A DNA stretch of 64,000 bases from NCBI GenBank assembly GCA_016716665.1, contig JADJVH010000004.1, positions 310,001 to 374,000 on the forward strand, in the 5' to 3' direction. Below the pieces are notes generated by a model. That model was given only the letters and a program-made list of their open reading frames with translations. It was not told the origin of the DNA and ran no database searches. Shown here piece by piece: positions 46,901-56,101 of this stretch (positions are counted from its first letter, which is position 1; each line of letters opens with the position of its first letter). This DNA is from Candidatus Opimibacter iunctus (GTDB taxonomy: Bacteria; Bacteroidota; Bacteroidia; Chitinophagales; Saprospiraceae). A program made the position numbers and the translations under genes.

Positions 46901-48817
46901 ATGAAACTTCCGTTAAAGGATCATAAATTCATTTTCCTGCTGGTCTCTATTGCGATTGTCATCGCCCTGGAAATCCTGGCCCTTGCCGGGATGGCTATAC
47001 CAATGCCTTATGCCCCGTTTGTGTTTGGCGCATTCATCATAGGCATCGGATACCCAGTGCTCAAGAGTGGCTTCAAAGCGTTGTTGAAACTTAACTTCAG
47101 CAGCATCAACCTGCTGATGATCATCGCTGTGGTGAGTGCATTTTACCTGGGCGAGTACCCGGAGGCTGCCGTAGTGATCGTCCTGTATGTGCTTGGTGAG
47201 CGACTGGAGGACATAGGGATCGAAAACAGCAAATCTGCGCTGGATGAGCTGGTCTCCAAATCGCCCAAAACTGCCTTTGTCAAAACACTGCAATCAAATG
47301 TTCCGATAGACAAGATCAGCATTGGCACAGTGATCCAGGTCAGGCCGCATGACATGATCCCATTAGATGGGTTGATCGTCACCGGCGAATCTTCGATTGA
47401 TGAAGCTGCAATCACAGGCGAACCGATCCCAAAGTTCAAATCAATCGGTGATCAGGTTTACTCAGGCACGCTAAATACAAGTGGCTATTTAGAAATCAGA
47501 ACAACTAAGCTACTTGCCGATACTACCTTTTCCAAAATTGTCCAGCTCACCTTTGAAGCTTCCACGCACAAGAGCGAATCACAGATCTTCATTCAGCGCT
47601 TTGCCAAAGTCTACACGCCGCTTATCCTGATCCTGGCAGCGATGGTTTTGTTTATTCCGGTCTTCATTCTTGGACAAGACTTTGATCCCTGGTTGAAACA
47701 GGCAGTCACGCTGCTCATCATTGCATGTCCATGTGCCCTGGTCATTTCGACGCCAGTTGCGATATACGCCGCAATCGGAAATGCCTCGTCCAGGGGAATC
47801 CTGATCAAAGGAGGAAAATACCTCGAGGCTATGTCCCGTATCACCGCGATATGCTTTGACAAGACCCGGACCATCACCTATGGTACACCAGTTGTCTCAG
47901 ACGTCATCTCGCTCAATGGCACGAGCCATGAAGAATTACTGGCCTGTGCTGCTGGTGCTGAAGTGTTCAGTGAACATCCGCTTGCCCAGGCTATTGTTGA
48001 TGCCGCAAGGAATGAAGGGTACGTCATACATGCCACCGAAAAATTTGAAAGCATAGTCGGCAAAGGAATCACTGCCCGTTGCCTGGTATGCGAAGACGAA
48101 ACTATACTGGCTGGGAAGTTGCCATTTATCAGGGAATATCAACCTGTGAGTGACGAAGCTGAAGAAACAGTGCGGCAGCTTTCAGAAGAAGGGAAGACCA
48201 GTGTGGTTGTAAGTTTCGGCAATGGCGTAGCAGGGATCATCGGCCTGATGGATGAAATCAAACCGGATAGCAAGGCAGCCCTCCGTGAGATCCAGACGAT
48301 GGGGATTGAACCCATCATCCTCACCGGAGACAATGAACTCGCTACAGATTACACAGCCAGGCTAGTCAATGTGGACAAAGTATACAGCGGCCTATTGCCT
48401 GAAGACAAGGCAAGAATGATAAAGGAATTCACATCAACATACGCGGGAGTCGCAATGGTTGGCGATGGCATCAATGATGCTCCTGCATTAGCCTTGTCAA
48501 CCGTGAGTATAGCCATGGGCGCAGCAGGCAGTGATACAGCAATTGAAACCGCCAATATTGCCTTGATGAATGACAGACTATCACTCATCCCGTTTCTCAT
48601 CCGTCTGAGCAAGAGGACCGTGAAGACGATCAAGCGCAATACCGCATTTGCGATCCTGATCAAGGTGATCTTTGTGCTACTCGCGATCTTTGGCTATAGC
48701 AACCTGGTCCTCGCCATCACGGCTGATGTAGGCGTTACACTGGTCGTGATATTGTTGAGCCTGCGATTATTACAATTTGAACTGCCTGCGAAACAAACCA
48801 GGCCTTCCATAGTTTAA
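46901..48817 (+). CDS. Heavy-metal P-type ATPase (P1B, Zn/Cd type) with altered DKTGT motif
   Basis: A 638-residue metal exporter in the inner membrane. It lacks the N-terminal HMA domain often found. Membrane metal site CPC is at 276-278 (CPCALVIS); the actuator TGE is within VTGESSIDEAAITGEP; the hinge is GDGINDAPAL; the C-terminal helix has ADVGVTLVVILLSLRLL, as in Zn/Cd/Pb (P1B-2) pumps. The phosphorylation motif, normally DKTGTLT, reads DKTRTIT (Asp320) because of CGG in place of a Gly codon, a one-base difference. It is 18 bases after the adaptor gene and closes the resistance operon; a weak hairpin (48818-48832) follows. Confidence 0.9.
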   Translation: MKLPLKDHKFIFLLVSIAIVIALEILALAGMAIPMPYAPFVFGAFIIGIGYPVLKSGFKALLKLNFSSINLLMIIAVVSAFYLGEYPEAAVVIVLYVLGERLEDIGIENSKSALDELVSKSPKTAFVKTLQSNVPIDKISIGTVIQVRPHDMIPLDGLIVTGESSIDEAAITGEPIPKFKSIGDQVYSGTLNTSGYLEIRTTKLLADTTFSKIVQLTFEASTHKSESQIFIQRFAKVYTPLILILAAMVLFIPVFILGQDFDPWLKQAVTLLIIACPCALVISTPVAIYAAIGNASSRGILIKGGKYLEAMSRITAICFDKTRTITYGTPVVSDVISLNGTSHEELLACAAGAEVFSEHPLAQAIVDAARNEGYVIHATEKFESIVGKGITARCLVCEDETILAGKLPFIREYQPVSDEAEETVRQLSEEGKTSVVVSFGNGVAGIIGLMDEIKPDSKAALREIQTMGIEPIILTGDNELATDYTARLVNVDKVYSGLLPEDKARMIKEFTSTYAGVAMVGDGINDAPALALSTVSIAMGAAGSDTAIETANIALMNDRLSLIPFLIRLSKRTVKTIKRNTAFAILIKVIFVLLAIFGYSNLVLAITADVGVTLVVILLSLRLLQFELPAKQTRPSIV

Positions 48818-48830
48818 TGCGAAAGGCGCA

Positions 48831-51097
48831 TCACTCCTTCACCACTTTCTCAACCCATTGATTACGACCGGATGTGATCTGCAGCAAGTATACACCAGCA
48901 GGTTCTGTATTAAAATCTACCCTGGTCACAGGTCCATTTTCGATAGAATTGAATAGATGTGCACGACCCAGCATATCAAACAACTTCAACGAACCTCGTG
49001 CCTCATCTTCCCAGGTCACATCCACTACCCCACTTCCGAGGCTTCCATTGATATGATAGGGTTTGTCGAGCCCAGCATTTGGTTCCTCCACACTTGTATA
49101 TCCAACCAGTAATTCAGAACCAAAAAGTTCTAATCCGCCCCTTTGATTTCCAACAATCAATTCATAAACACCATCCGCATTGAGGTCTGCCAGGACGGGA
49201 GCACTGCGGTTGCCAACATCAATTGACCCATAATGATCATCCACAAGGGTCAATACACCAGTCTTGCCATTTTCGACCTGATCATACAATAACAAGGTGC
49301 CCGGATCACTGCCGGTCAACATCATCAGGCCTTGCTGTGTGCGAACGATGCAAGGTGTGCTATACTGTGGCAAGCCGACCTGCAGATCAAACAACACCTG
49401 TCCAAAACATTGTGTATTGGGGGCCAACGTTACATCAGGATTGAAAGATGCATTTCCTGTCGTACCGACATTCTCAAAATAATTGAGATTGCTGCATCGT
49501 CCGCCAACTCCTGAATTTCCGGTACGTTCCCCTACCACAAGATCACCCAATCCATCGCCATTGATATCTACAATTTGTGGTGTTGCGGATACGCCAATAG
49601 CTATGTTCATATAGGGATAGGATACTACATCAAAAGTCATTGGCTGTCCATGGGCAGCAGTATTCTTATAAAAGAAGATTTTACCATTTTGCTCACCTAC
49701 TACCAGATCAACACTTCCATTGCCGTCAATATCTCCGAAAGCAGGAGCGAAATCAAAAGTTGGCAAACTTCCATACTGTGACATCCCAGGTAATCGCCAT
49801 CCACCAGGACAAAATATGGTTGTGTCGGTGTTCCTTGATTTTGAAACAGCCACAAGGATGGAATACGGGTCACTGTACCTTCTGCATACGCATATCCTCC
49901 CATCAAAAGGTCGCTCAGGCCATCCCCATTAACATCTGCTATTGCCGGACGACTGTGTGAACCCACATCGATCATATCCTGCTGCAGGAAATTCTTAATG
50001 GTGAGCTTATAATTCAGAGGACCTGCTGCCGGATCATCATCGTACCGCCATACACACTCATTGTCTTCTGTCAGGGAGCGAGAATTGACTGCTGCTATCA
50101 GCTCGGGCTCCGGATCATCATCTACTTGCACGCTAAATGCAGCTACAAAAAACGGGAGATCTACAGGGATATCCGTGGACGGGTAATGGCTATCCTGGTC
50201 TATTATCCATGCCTCTTCTACATTGAGCCCGTTGTGCAGAAATACAATCCGGCGTGAGGCAATATCTCCGACATAGGCATCTTTATCCCCGTCCCCATCA
50301 GCATCCAGTGCCAGAATAGTACTGCCGGCATGGCGCGGAAGGATATGATCTTCACCTGTAAAGTTTCCATCCGAACACATATCCGGACTGTCACTCAGGT
50401 ATACCGTCTCGCTCAATTCATTCTCTAGTATTTTACCCCAGCAGATATCTTCAGCCACAAAGCGGAGTGAATCGGATTGCCATCCAGATTCAACTGAACG
50501 ATTGGAGAAATATGTAATGTAACTGCCCCCTGGTTCAAAGACAAGGATATCAAGATCACCATCCCCATCGACATCTGTGATGGCCGGAATATCATCCCAT
50601 GAGACATATAGGTTTGTCAATCCGCCACCTGAGGTCACCTGGAGATAATCCCTGTCCCTGTCCCTCATCTGTATAAAACTCCAATGCCCATTGTTGTAGG
50701 CCCCCTTATACACCGTTACGCCCGCAACCCCGGAAGCTGAGGAACTGGTAAACAAGTCTTCAACCCCATCGTTATTAAAATCTGCGGCCAGCACCCAATC
50801 AACAAGTCGCGGAAAATCGGGGAGATAACTCCAATCCATGACCCATCTTCCTGACGCCGGAAGGTGGATAAATGTCCGTAACATATCTCCCTGCCGGTCA
50901 AAGGAAATCAAATCTGTGACCCCATCCCGGTTAAGGTCAATGTTAGAAAACTGTGGGGCATTATAGCCCCCATTCCAATCCAGGGATAATTCTTTTCCGT
51001 TGATTACAACCGGGATTTGAAATCGTTCCTGGGCATTGAGCATATTGCATGACAACACCAGGAAGGCAATCTGTATAAATAAGGAGGATTTTTGCAT
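48831..51097 (-). CDS. T9SS-secreted FG-GAP/VCBS repeat protein; one frameshift
   Basis: Secreted beta-propeller-like protein. The signal peptide from ATG 51097 ends at MLNAQ. Many repeats with Ca-binding loops follow: DLNRDGVTDLISF, DFNNDGVEDLF, DVDGDGDLDILVF, DADGDGDKDAYVGD, DVNGDGLSDLLMGG, DIDGNGSVDLVVGE. The C-terminus is a T9SS sorting domain (SLKLFDMLGRAHLF, TEPAGVYLLQIT). The frame breaks near 49788, where DGDYLG continues as MSQYGSLPTFDFAP in another frame, so the complete protein has about 755 residues. It probably binds glycans or proteins at the cell surface; no catalytic domain is seen. It is convergent with the P-type ATPase gene, 13 bases apart. Confidence 0.8.
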
Positions 51098-51115
51098 GAG
51101 GTTCCGATTATTATC

Positions 51116-51123
51116 CAAAGGTA
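51116..51123 (-). promoter_or_regulatory. Candidate -7 box for the FG-GAP protein (TACCTTTG on the minus strand)
   Basis: It is a full match to TAnnTTTG, 19 bases before ATG 51097, giving a leader of about 12 bases. It supports ATG 51097 over the upstream start at 51208, which lies before the box. Confidence 0.5.
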
Positions 51124-51236
51124 GGCCCTGGAAAGGAAAGATATTGACGGCCAGCGAATAAACAATAAGATTTTCGACCTTGTTTAGGAGGGTAAACCTG
51201 GCATTCACAGACCATTGAAATCAATATCTTTATCCA

Positions 51237-51836
51237 ATGGCCACTGAAACCGGCGAAAGACGCTATTCTGTGCATCCATCATCCATGATGATGGTCCTGA
51301 TCTTGTGTGGCATCACCACACTTTTCGGGGCGTTAAGCCTGGCCTATGTGTATTCACGTGCCGGTTTGGGTATGTTCAGCATAAGTATCCCATGGCTCTT
51401 TCTGGTCAATACACTTGTCCTGGCATCTACCGGATGGTGCATCGAGCATTTCAGGAAGTATTATCATCTCCGTGAAGAAAAACTAACCATCCGGTGGGGA
51501 TTCCTGACCCTGGGGACCACCTTGCTTTTCCTCATCATGCAAGGCATTGCATGGCACAATCTCCTGACGCATCAGATCACGCCTGGATCTTCGGGTGGCT
51601 ATGGATTTCTGTATGCGATTTCAATACTGCACTTCCTTCATGTGAGTGGAGGTATCCCGTTCCTGTTGCGGATCCTTATACCTCTTGCTGCTGCTCACAG
51701 GCAAGGCTCAGCTTCCCTGCTGTTTATCGATGACCATGTGCGGCGCAAGTTGCGCCATGTCGCTTGGTACTGGCATTTTATCGATGGGGTGTGGATATTA
51801 TTGATGGGGATTTTCATTATTAGTTCTTTCTTTTAG
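51237..51836 (+). CDS. Cytochrome c/quinol oxidase subunit III-like protein
   Basis: A 199-residue membrane protein with five predicted helices, the length of the five-helix CyoC/CoxC form. Features: RYSVHPSSMMMVLILCGITTLFGALSLAY as the first helix (residues 9-37), later FLHVSGGIPFLLRI, and the last segment RHVAWYWHFIDGVWILLMGIFI, which is the conserved YWHFxDxVWxxLF motif of subunit III. The other oxidase genes are not adjacent, so this may be an orphan or divergent subunit. It starts on the opposite strand from the FG-GAP gene. Confidence 0.75.
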   Translation: MATETGERRYSVHPSSMMMVLILCGITTLFGALSLAYVYSRAGLGMFSISIPWLFLVNTLVLASTGWCIEHFRKYYHLREEKLTIRWGFLTLGTTLLFLIMQGIAWHNLLTHQITPGSSGGYGFLYAISILHFLHVSGGIPFLLRILIPLAAAHRQGSASLLFIDDHVRRKLRHVAWYWHFIDGVWILLMGIFIISSFF

Positions 51837-52068
51837 GAGACAGATTTGTCTCTAGCGTCAGGAAACGCAAACCATATTGCATTCAAGTCAGTGGAGATCA
51901 TGCCGCAGGCTTGATGGCGCATATGGCGCCACTTGAACGATCGGGATAGCTCTTTCCTTTAAGAGACAGATTTAACTCTAGCGTCTGGAGACCCAAACCA
52001 TATCGCATTCAAGTCAGTGGAGATCATGCCGCAAGCTTAATGGCGCATATGGCGCCACTTGAACGATC
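51837..52068. repeat. Tandem duplication, 126-base period, with internal hairpin
   Basis: Copy 1 (51837-51962) and copy 2 (51963-52068, shorter at its right end) align with about ten differences over 106 bases. Each holds a hairpin TGGCGC-ATATG-GCGCCA. Copy 1 begins at the stop region of the oxidase-III-like gene. Neither copy encodes a conserved protein. Confidence 0.8.
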
Positions 52069-52125
52069 TGTTTTGCACCTACGGCGCAAGAATAATTTTA
52101 CGGTTGCATATGCTACCGACCTTTA

Positions 52126-52138
52126 GCCCCGATGGGGC
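52126..52138. terminator. GC-rich hairpin, possible terminator
   Basis: GCCCC and GGGGC pair around GAT and are followed by AATTTTGT, so a weak intrinsic terminator for the oxidase-III-like gene is possible. Equally it could be a dispersed palindromic element like others in the window. Confidence 0.35.
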
Positions 52139-52162
52139 AATTTTGTCTAATTTGTTATCCCT

Positions 52163-52190
52163 GCTAACTGCCCACTGCTAACTGCTAACT
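52163..52190. repeat. Heptanucleotide array I
   Basis: Four 7-base units (GCTAACT, GCCCACT, GCTAACT, GCTAACT) end exactly at the stop codon of the minus-strand YciO-like gene (bases 52189-52191). Confidence 0.7.
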
Positions 52191-52806
52191 AAAATTTTAA
52201 CTCATGCCGGCTCTGACGGATGATCACAGGCTCGTCGCCGGTCATATCGACCACTGTTGATTCTTCCTGCTCGGCACCTTCATTTATGATGATAAAACCG
52301 ACTTGTTTTTCATGATGCTTGATCAGCAGATCGGTATCTGAAAAGTATGGCTCCACTTCATCTTCATGGTTGATGACGGAACTCACGATGAGTGGCATAT
52401 CCAGCTTGCTCATGATCGACTTGATCACCGGATGCTGTGGTATACGGAGGCCAAGTGTCTTTCGTTTGTTCTTGAGGAAAGCAGGAGCCCTGTTGCCTGA
52501 ATTGAGAATAAACGTGAAAGGTCCGGGGAGGTTTTTATTCAGTAACCTATATACAGGGGTATCCCATTGCGTGAAGTAATCTGAAGCCTGGCTGAGATCA
52601 CGACAGATGATACTCATCATGGCATCTTTTGGATCAATATGCTTGAGCCTGCAGATAGTTTCAAAACCAGCCTTCTCGCTGGACAATGAACAATAGGCAT
52701 ATACAGAGTCAGTAGGCACTATGCCGGCTTTTCCTTTCTTGAGGCATTCGACGACAAAGTCAATATCATCCGGATGCAATCCATATCGTTGCGCTTCAAT
52801 AATCAT
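52189..52806 (-). CDS. YciO/YrdC/Sua5 family protein (threonylcarbamoyl-AMP synthase-like)
   Basis: A 205-residue protein of the YrdC fold, which in Sua5/TsaC makes threonylcarbamoyl-AMP for tRNA t6A37. Motifs: IVPTDSVYAYCSL, ICRLKHIDPKDAMMSIICRDLSQASDY, PGPFTFILNS and TLGLRIPQHPV. The CRDLS segment and lack of the Sua5 C-terminal domain point to the YciO branch, whose role is less certain than that of TsaC. It is last in a minus-strand operon, 12 bases after mqnA. Confidence 0.85.
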   Translation of the reverse strand: MIIEAQRYGLHPDDIDFVVECLKKGKAGIVPTDSVYAYCSLSSEKAGFETICRLKHIDPKDAMMSIICRDLSQASDYFTQWDTPVYRLLNKNLPGPFTFILNSGNRAPAFLKNKRKTLGLRIPQHPVIKSIMSKLDMPLIVSSVINHEDEVEPYFSDTDLLIKHHEKQVGFIIINEGAEQEESTVVDMTGDEPVIIRQSRHELKF

Positions 52807-52818
52807 GTTAGCTGTATT

Positions 52819-53556
52819 TTAAAGGTTAGCGGGCGCAGCTTCAAGGGAAGCGGCCCATGATAGATAAAGTTCCATCGCTTCACGCTTCGCTGAGTCGAGT
52901 GGATAGGAAATATAATGCAGCAGGTAATCCGTCTGCCATGGTTCAAGGCCGCTGTCTGCTGATTTGACAAATTCAAACCCTGACTCAAAAGCTTCATCCA
53001 GTTTGCTGATCAATGTTTCAGGAATTCCGGGCCTCGTGATCCAGACCGCAAATACCATAGGCAATCCCGTTAGTTCTTTCCATGCTGCAGCAAGGTCATA
53101 CCTGTATGGATAATCATCCCTGTGTAAGAAGACTTTATCACCGATCATCAGGCAGGCCTCAGGCGATTCTTTGTCGCCATCCCTATAATAGGTCCATTCT
53201 TTGTCCCATAATCTCGTTGCGAGGATTTGCAATAACACATTTGAAGTCCTGCTATGGTCATCAAGCCTGACCGCAGTGATTTGCTCCATCGGAACTTTAC
53301 TCAAGAGAACAACTGTACCTACGACGCCATCTGCACCTATGCAGTAATTGCCCCGGACCTCATGGGGTGGCAGATCATGAAGTGCACCTATCGGACAAAG
53401 GCTGATGTCCACTTTTCCCTGACCGAGAAGCTCAGCACAGAGGGATGGTATCACCCTGAACACATTGAATTCAGATTCGAGTTGCGTTCGCTTGATGCCT
53501 TCAGAAAATGGCAGCGTATTGAGATACTCTACCAGTGCAATACTATATTTCTTCAA
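52819..53556 (-). CDS. mqnA: Chorismate dehydratase MqnA (futalosine menaquinone pathway)
   Basis: A 245-residue enzyme that dehydrates chorismate to 3-enolpyruvoylbenzoate, the first dedicated step of the futalosine pathway to menaquinone. It has the periplasmic-binding-protein-like MqnA/MqnD fold with YLNTLPFSEGIKR at the start, VDISLCPIGALHDLP, SRTSNVLLQILATRLW, and YRYDLAAAWKELTGLPMVFAVW. mqnE precedes it by 6 bases. The pair indicates that this organism makes menaquinone by the futalosine route, in keeping with the menaquinone-linked NrfD module. Confidence 0.92.
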   Translation of the reverse strand: MKKYSIALVEYLNTLPFSEGIKRTQLESEFNVFRVIPSLCAELLGQGKVDISLCPIGALHDLPPHEVRGNYCIGADGVVGTVVLLSKVPMEQITAVRLDDHSRTSNVLLQILATRLWDKEWTYYRDGDKESPEACLMIGDKVFLHRDDYPYRYDLAAAWKELTGLPMVFAVWITRPGIPETLISKLDEAFESGFEFVKSADSGLEPWQTDYLLHYISYPLDSAKREAMELYLSWAASLEAAPANL

Positions 53557-53562
53557 GTGTTG

Positions 53563-54771
53563 TTAGTTTAGTGTGGGTAGCGGTATATACCCCTTGTACT
53601 CTGTATCTTCAGCAAATGCGTCTTCACTCCAATCCTTAAGCTCATGGTACAATGTATCCCTTTCCACCGGGATGCGGCCGGCATTCTTAATCAAGGTAAC
53701 CAGGTCATAAGTACTCATCGCAGGATTCTGTTCCTCAGATCCGGCCATGCTGTAGATTTTAGTAGTATCATCAATCGTGCCATCGAGATCATCCACTCCG
53801 AAAGACATGGATACCTGCGCCATATGGCGGCCCAGCATCGGCCAGTAGGCCTTGATATGATCAAAGTTGTCAAGATAAATCCTGCTCACCGCGTACATCT
53901 TCATATCTTCAACTACAGTGGTCTCCGTCAGGTATGCCATTTCATTGTCCTTATTCCTGAACTTGAGTGGAATAAATGTCTGGAAACCGCCAGTCTTATC
54001 CTGCAGTTCACGCAACCTGCGCATATGATCGATACGATGGCTGTATTTCTCAATATGGCCATACAGGATAGTCGCATTTGATCGCTTACCTGCTTCATGC
54101 CACAATTCATGTATGCGCAACCATTGGTCTCCTGTGCATTTGTCTGCACATATCTGTTCCCTTATCTCCGGATCAAATATCTCAGCGCCTCCACCAGGAA
54201 GACTATCCACACCAGATTCGACTATCCTGCGCACCCCTTCTTCATAGGTTACTTTGGCCTTCTTAAATATGTAATGATATTCCACAGGCGTCAGTGCCTT
54301 GATATGTAACTCAGGGCGATGCTCTTTTATCTTCCTGAACAGCTCACAGTAGAAATCAAGATCATATTGTGGCAATACGCCTCCCACGATATGGACTTCA
54401 GTGACCGGTTGCCCATCATACTTCTTCACGATGTTGAGCATGTCCTCCATCGTATACTCCCAACCATCACCCCTATGCTTGATCAGCCGGGAGTATGAGC
54501 AAAACTTGCACGTGTAGATGCAAACATTGGTTGGTTCTATATGAAAGTTGCGGTTGAAGAAAGTCTTGTTTCCATTCTTTCTCGTCCTGACCAGGTCTGC
54601 CATCATACTCAATAGGGACAAAGGCGCCTTTTCAAACAATAGCATGGCATCCTCATCCGAAATCCTCGCGCCGTCAACTACTTTCTGCTGAACGGCCTTC
54701 AACTCCTGAGGTACGGACTCATCTTTCATGAGTGCTGCGAGCAAAGTCGCTTCTGTATTGGATTGGGTCAT
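53563..54771 (-). CDS. mqnE: Aminofutalosine synthase MqnE (radical SAM)
   Basis: It catalyses the SAM-dependent addition that gives 6-amino-6-deoxyfutalosine. From ATG 54771 the protein has 402 residues (ATG 54816 adds 15). The radical SAM cluster motif is CxxxCxxC at 84-91 (CIYTCKFC). VHIVGGVLPQYDLDFY, LTPVEYHYIF, SLPGGGAEIFDPEIR and GFQTFIPLKFRNKDN are MqnE segments and separate it from MqnC. mqnA follows after 6 bases; the glycosyltransferase gene ends right at its start. Confidence 0.92.
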   Translation of the reverse strand: MTQSNTEATLLAALMKDESVPQELKAVQQKVVDGARISDEDAMLLFEKAPLSLLSMMADLVRTRKNGNKTFFNRNFHIEPTNVCIYTCKFCSYSRLIKHRGDGWEYTMEDMLNIVKKYDGQPVTEVHIVGGVLPQYDLDFYCELFRKIKEHRPELHIKALTPVEYHYIFKKAKVTYEEGVRRIVESGVDSLPGGGAEIFDPEIREQICADKCTGDQWLRIHELWHEAGKRSNATILYGHIEKYSHRIDHMRRLRELQDKTGGFQTFIPLKFRNKDNEMAYLTETTVVEDMKMYAVSRIYLDNFDHIKAYWPMLGRHMAQVSMSFGVDDLDGTIDDTTKIYSMAGSEEQNPAMSTYDLVTLIKNAGRIPVERDTLYHELKDWSEDAFAEDTEYKGYIPLPTLN

Positions 54772-54775
54772 GATC

Positions 54776-55886
54776 TTACAAATATCGGATGATTTCCTTG
54801 GCCTTTTGATCATCATCAGGTAGGCCGGCCAGTATTTTGATCCTTTCTGCTATCTGCAGCTCAGAAAAATCACTGGTCCATAGCTCTTTGATTATAGCGT
54901 CTAGCGAAGAAGGTTGATAATAAACAATAGCCTGGTCTAGTGATGTGCCGGTCATGCACTGGTCAGTAGCCGCAACAAATCGGCCATGGTATAACGCCGG
55001 AAATATCTTGAGTTTCATCCCTGAGCCATGAAGGCTATGTACCAGGATGATATGGGCATCACGTATCAATGCTATCATCTTCTCCTGAGTAACATCTGCT
55101 TCACGCCTAAGGTTGGAAAACCGGGCTAATTTTTCCTCAAATGCCTTGCTGCCGGATCTTCCGGCCGCCACTACAGGGATATAGGTCACCGGATGGAATC
55201 CTGGTCATCATATCGAGTAAGGACTCCTGGTTGATTTCAAGCGAAAGATCGCCCTGGTATAACAGGTATTGCCCATGCCCCGGTAGGATATCCACCTTAT
55301 CATACCCATGGTACGGAGGCATAAAAATGGTGTTTGCCCCATGTTGCCCATACCAATCTGCATCGTCCGGGGATATTGCGAACACGACATCAAATGCTCC
55401 GGCCAAGGCTTCTTCATAGTCTCTAAGGCACAAAGACTCTCGCCTGAATATCAACGACTTAAACCCAGAGCATTGATTTGCCAGTTCAGCATAATACTGA
55501 TGCTCAATGTTGTGAGCTCGCAGCATCCGTTTCCGGCCACTGAGTTCCCTTGCAAAACCTGTAGTGTGAATGCCTTCAAAAAGCACAGGACTATCATCCC
55601 CCAGCAAATTCCTGAGCAAATCCTGGCTTTTCCTTGAGGTCACTATATAAGGTTGTCCTTTTGAAATAAGCGCAGGCCAGATCACCCGGGGATAATAGTA
55701 GACTTTATCAGCTACTGTCTCAAGAATAGGCTGAGGCTCGAACAAACCATATACAAAACAATGCAGGTGCACCCTTATTCCTGCCCTCTTGAGCGCTGTA
55801 ATCCGGTTCCATACATCGATTGCCCCCCCATAGTTGGAAGGATAAGGTACCGCAAAGGTGATAATATGAAGATCTGGGCGTGTCAT
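54776..55886 (-). CDS. Glycosyltransferase-like protein (GT-B fold); one frameshift
   Basis: First gene of the menaquinone operon. The N-terminal part (ITFAVPYPSNYGGAIDVWNRITALKRAGIRV, residues 9-40) is typical of GT4-type enzymes, as are AHNIEHQYYAELA and the mid-region DVVFAISPDDADWYGQHG. The C-terminal domain (HIILVHSLHGSGMKLKIFPALYHGRFVAAT) has the GxGxK...P-A-L pattern that replaces the usual E-x7-E region. The two parts lie in different frames that meet near 55188 (TYIPVVAAGRSGSK continues the Rossmann strand), so one indel splits a gene of about 370 codons. The acceptor sugar or lipid is unknown. Confidence 0.75.
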
Positions 55887-56101
55887 TTTAGCAAGGCACC
55901 ATTTCCACTATGTGCTGATAAACAGATGTTTAAAATCTACATTTGCTTATACGCCAGGAATAGATTGCCGTTTTGAAAATTTAGTATGTGGATGTAAAAT
56001 TAATCTTACCTTTCTCAAGCCCAAGAACTTTACTTTTCAGGATTTCCGGGGGCTAACATCACCCTGTCCTGACGACTATTACGAACTAAATCAATATCCT
56101 G

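Larger units (their letters stand above)
51837..52188. other. Spacer between oxidase-III-like gene and YciO-like gene
   Basis: This 352-base gap contains the tandem duplication, then a hairpin GCCCC-GAT-GGGGC (52126-52138) and heptad array I. These fill almost the whole gap. No gene or promoter is needed here, since the flanking genes are convergent. Confidence 0.6.
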
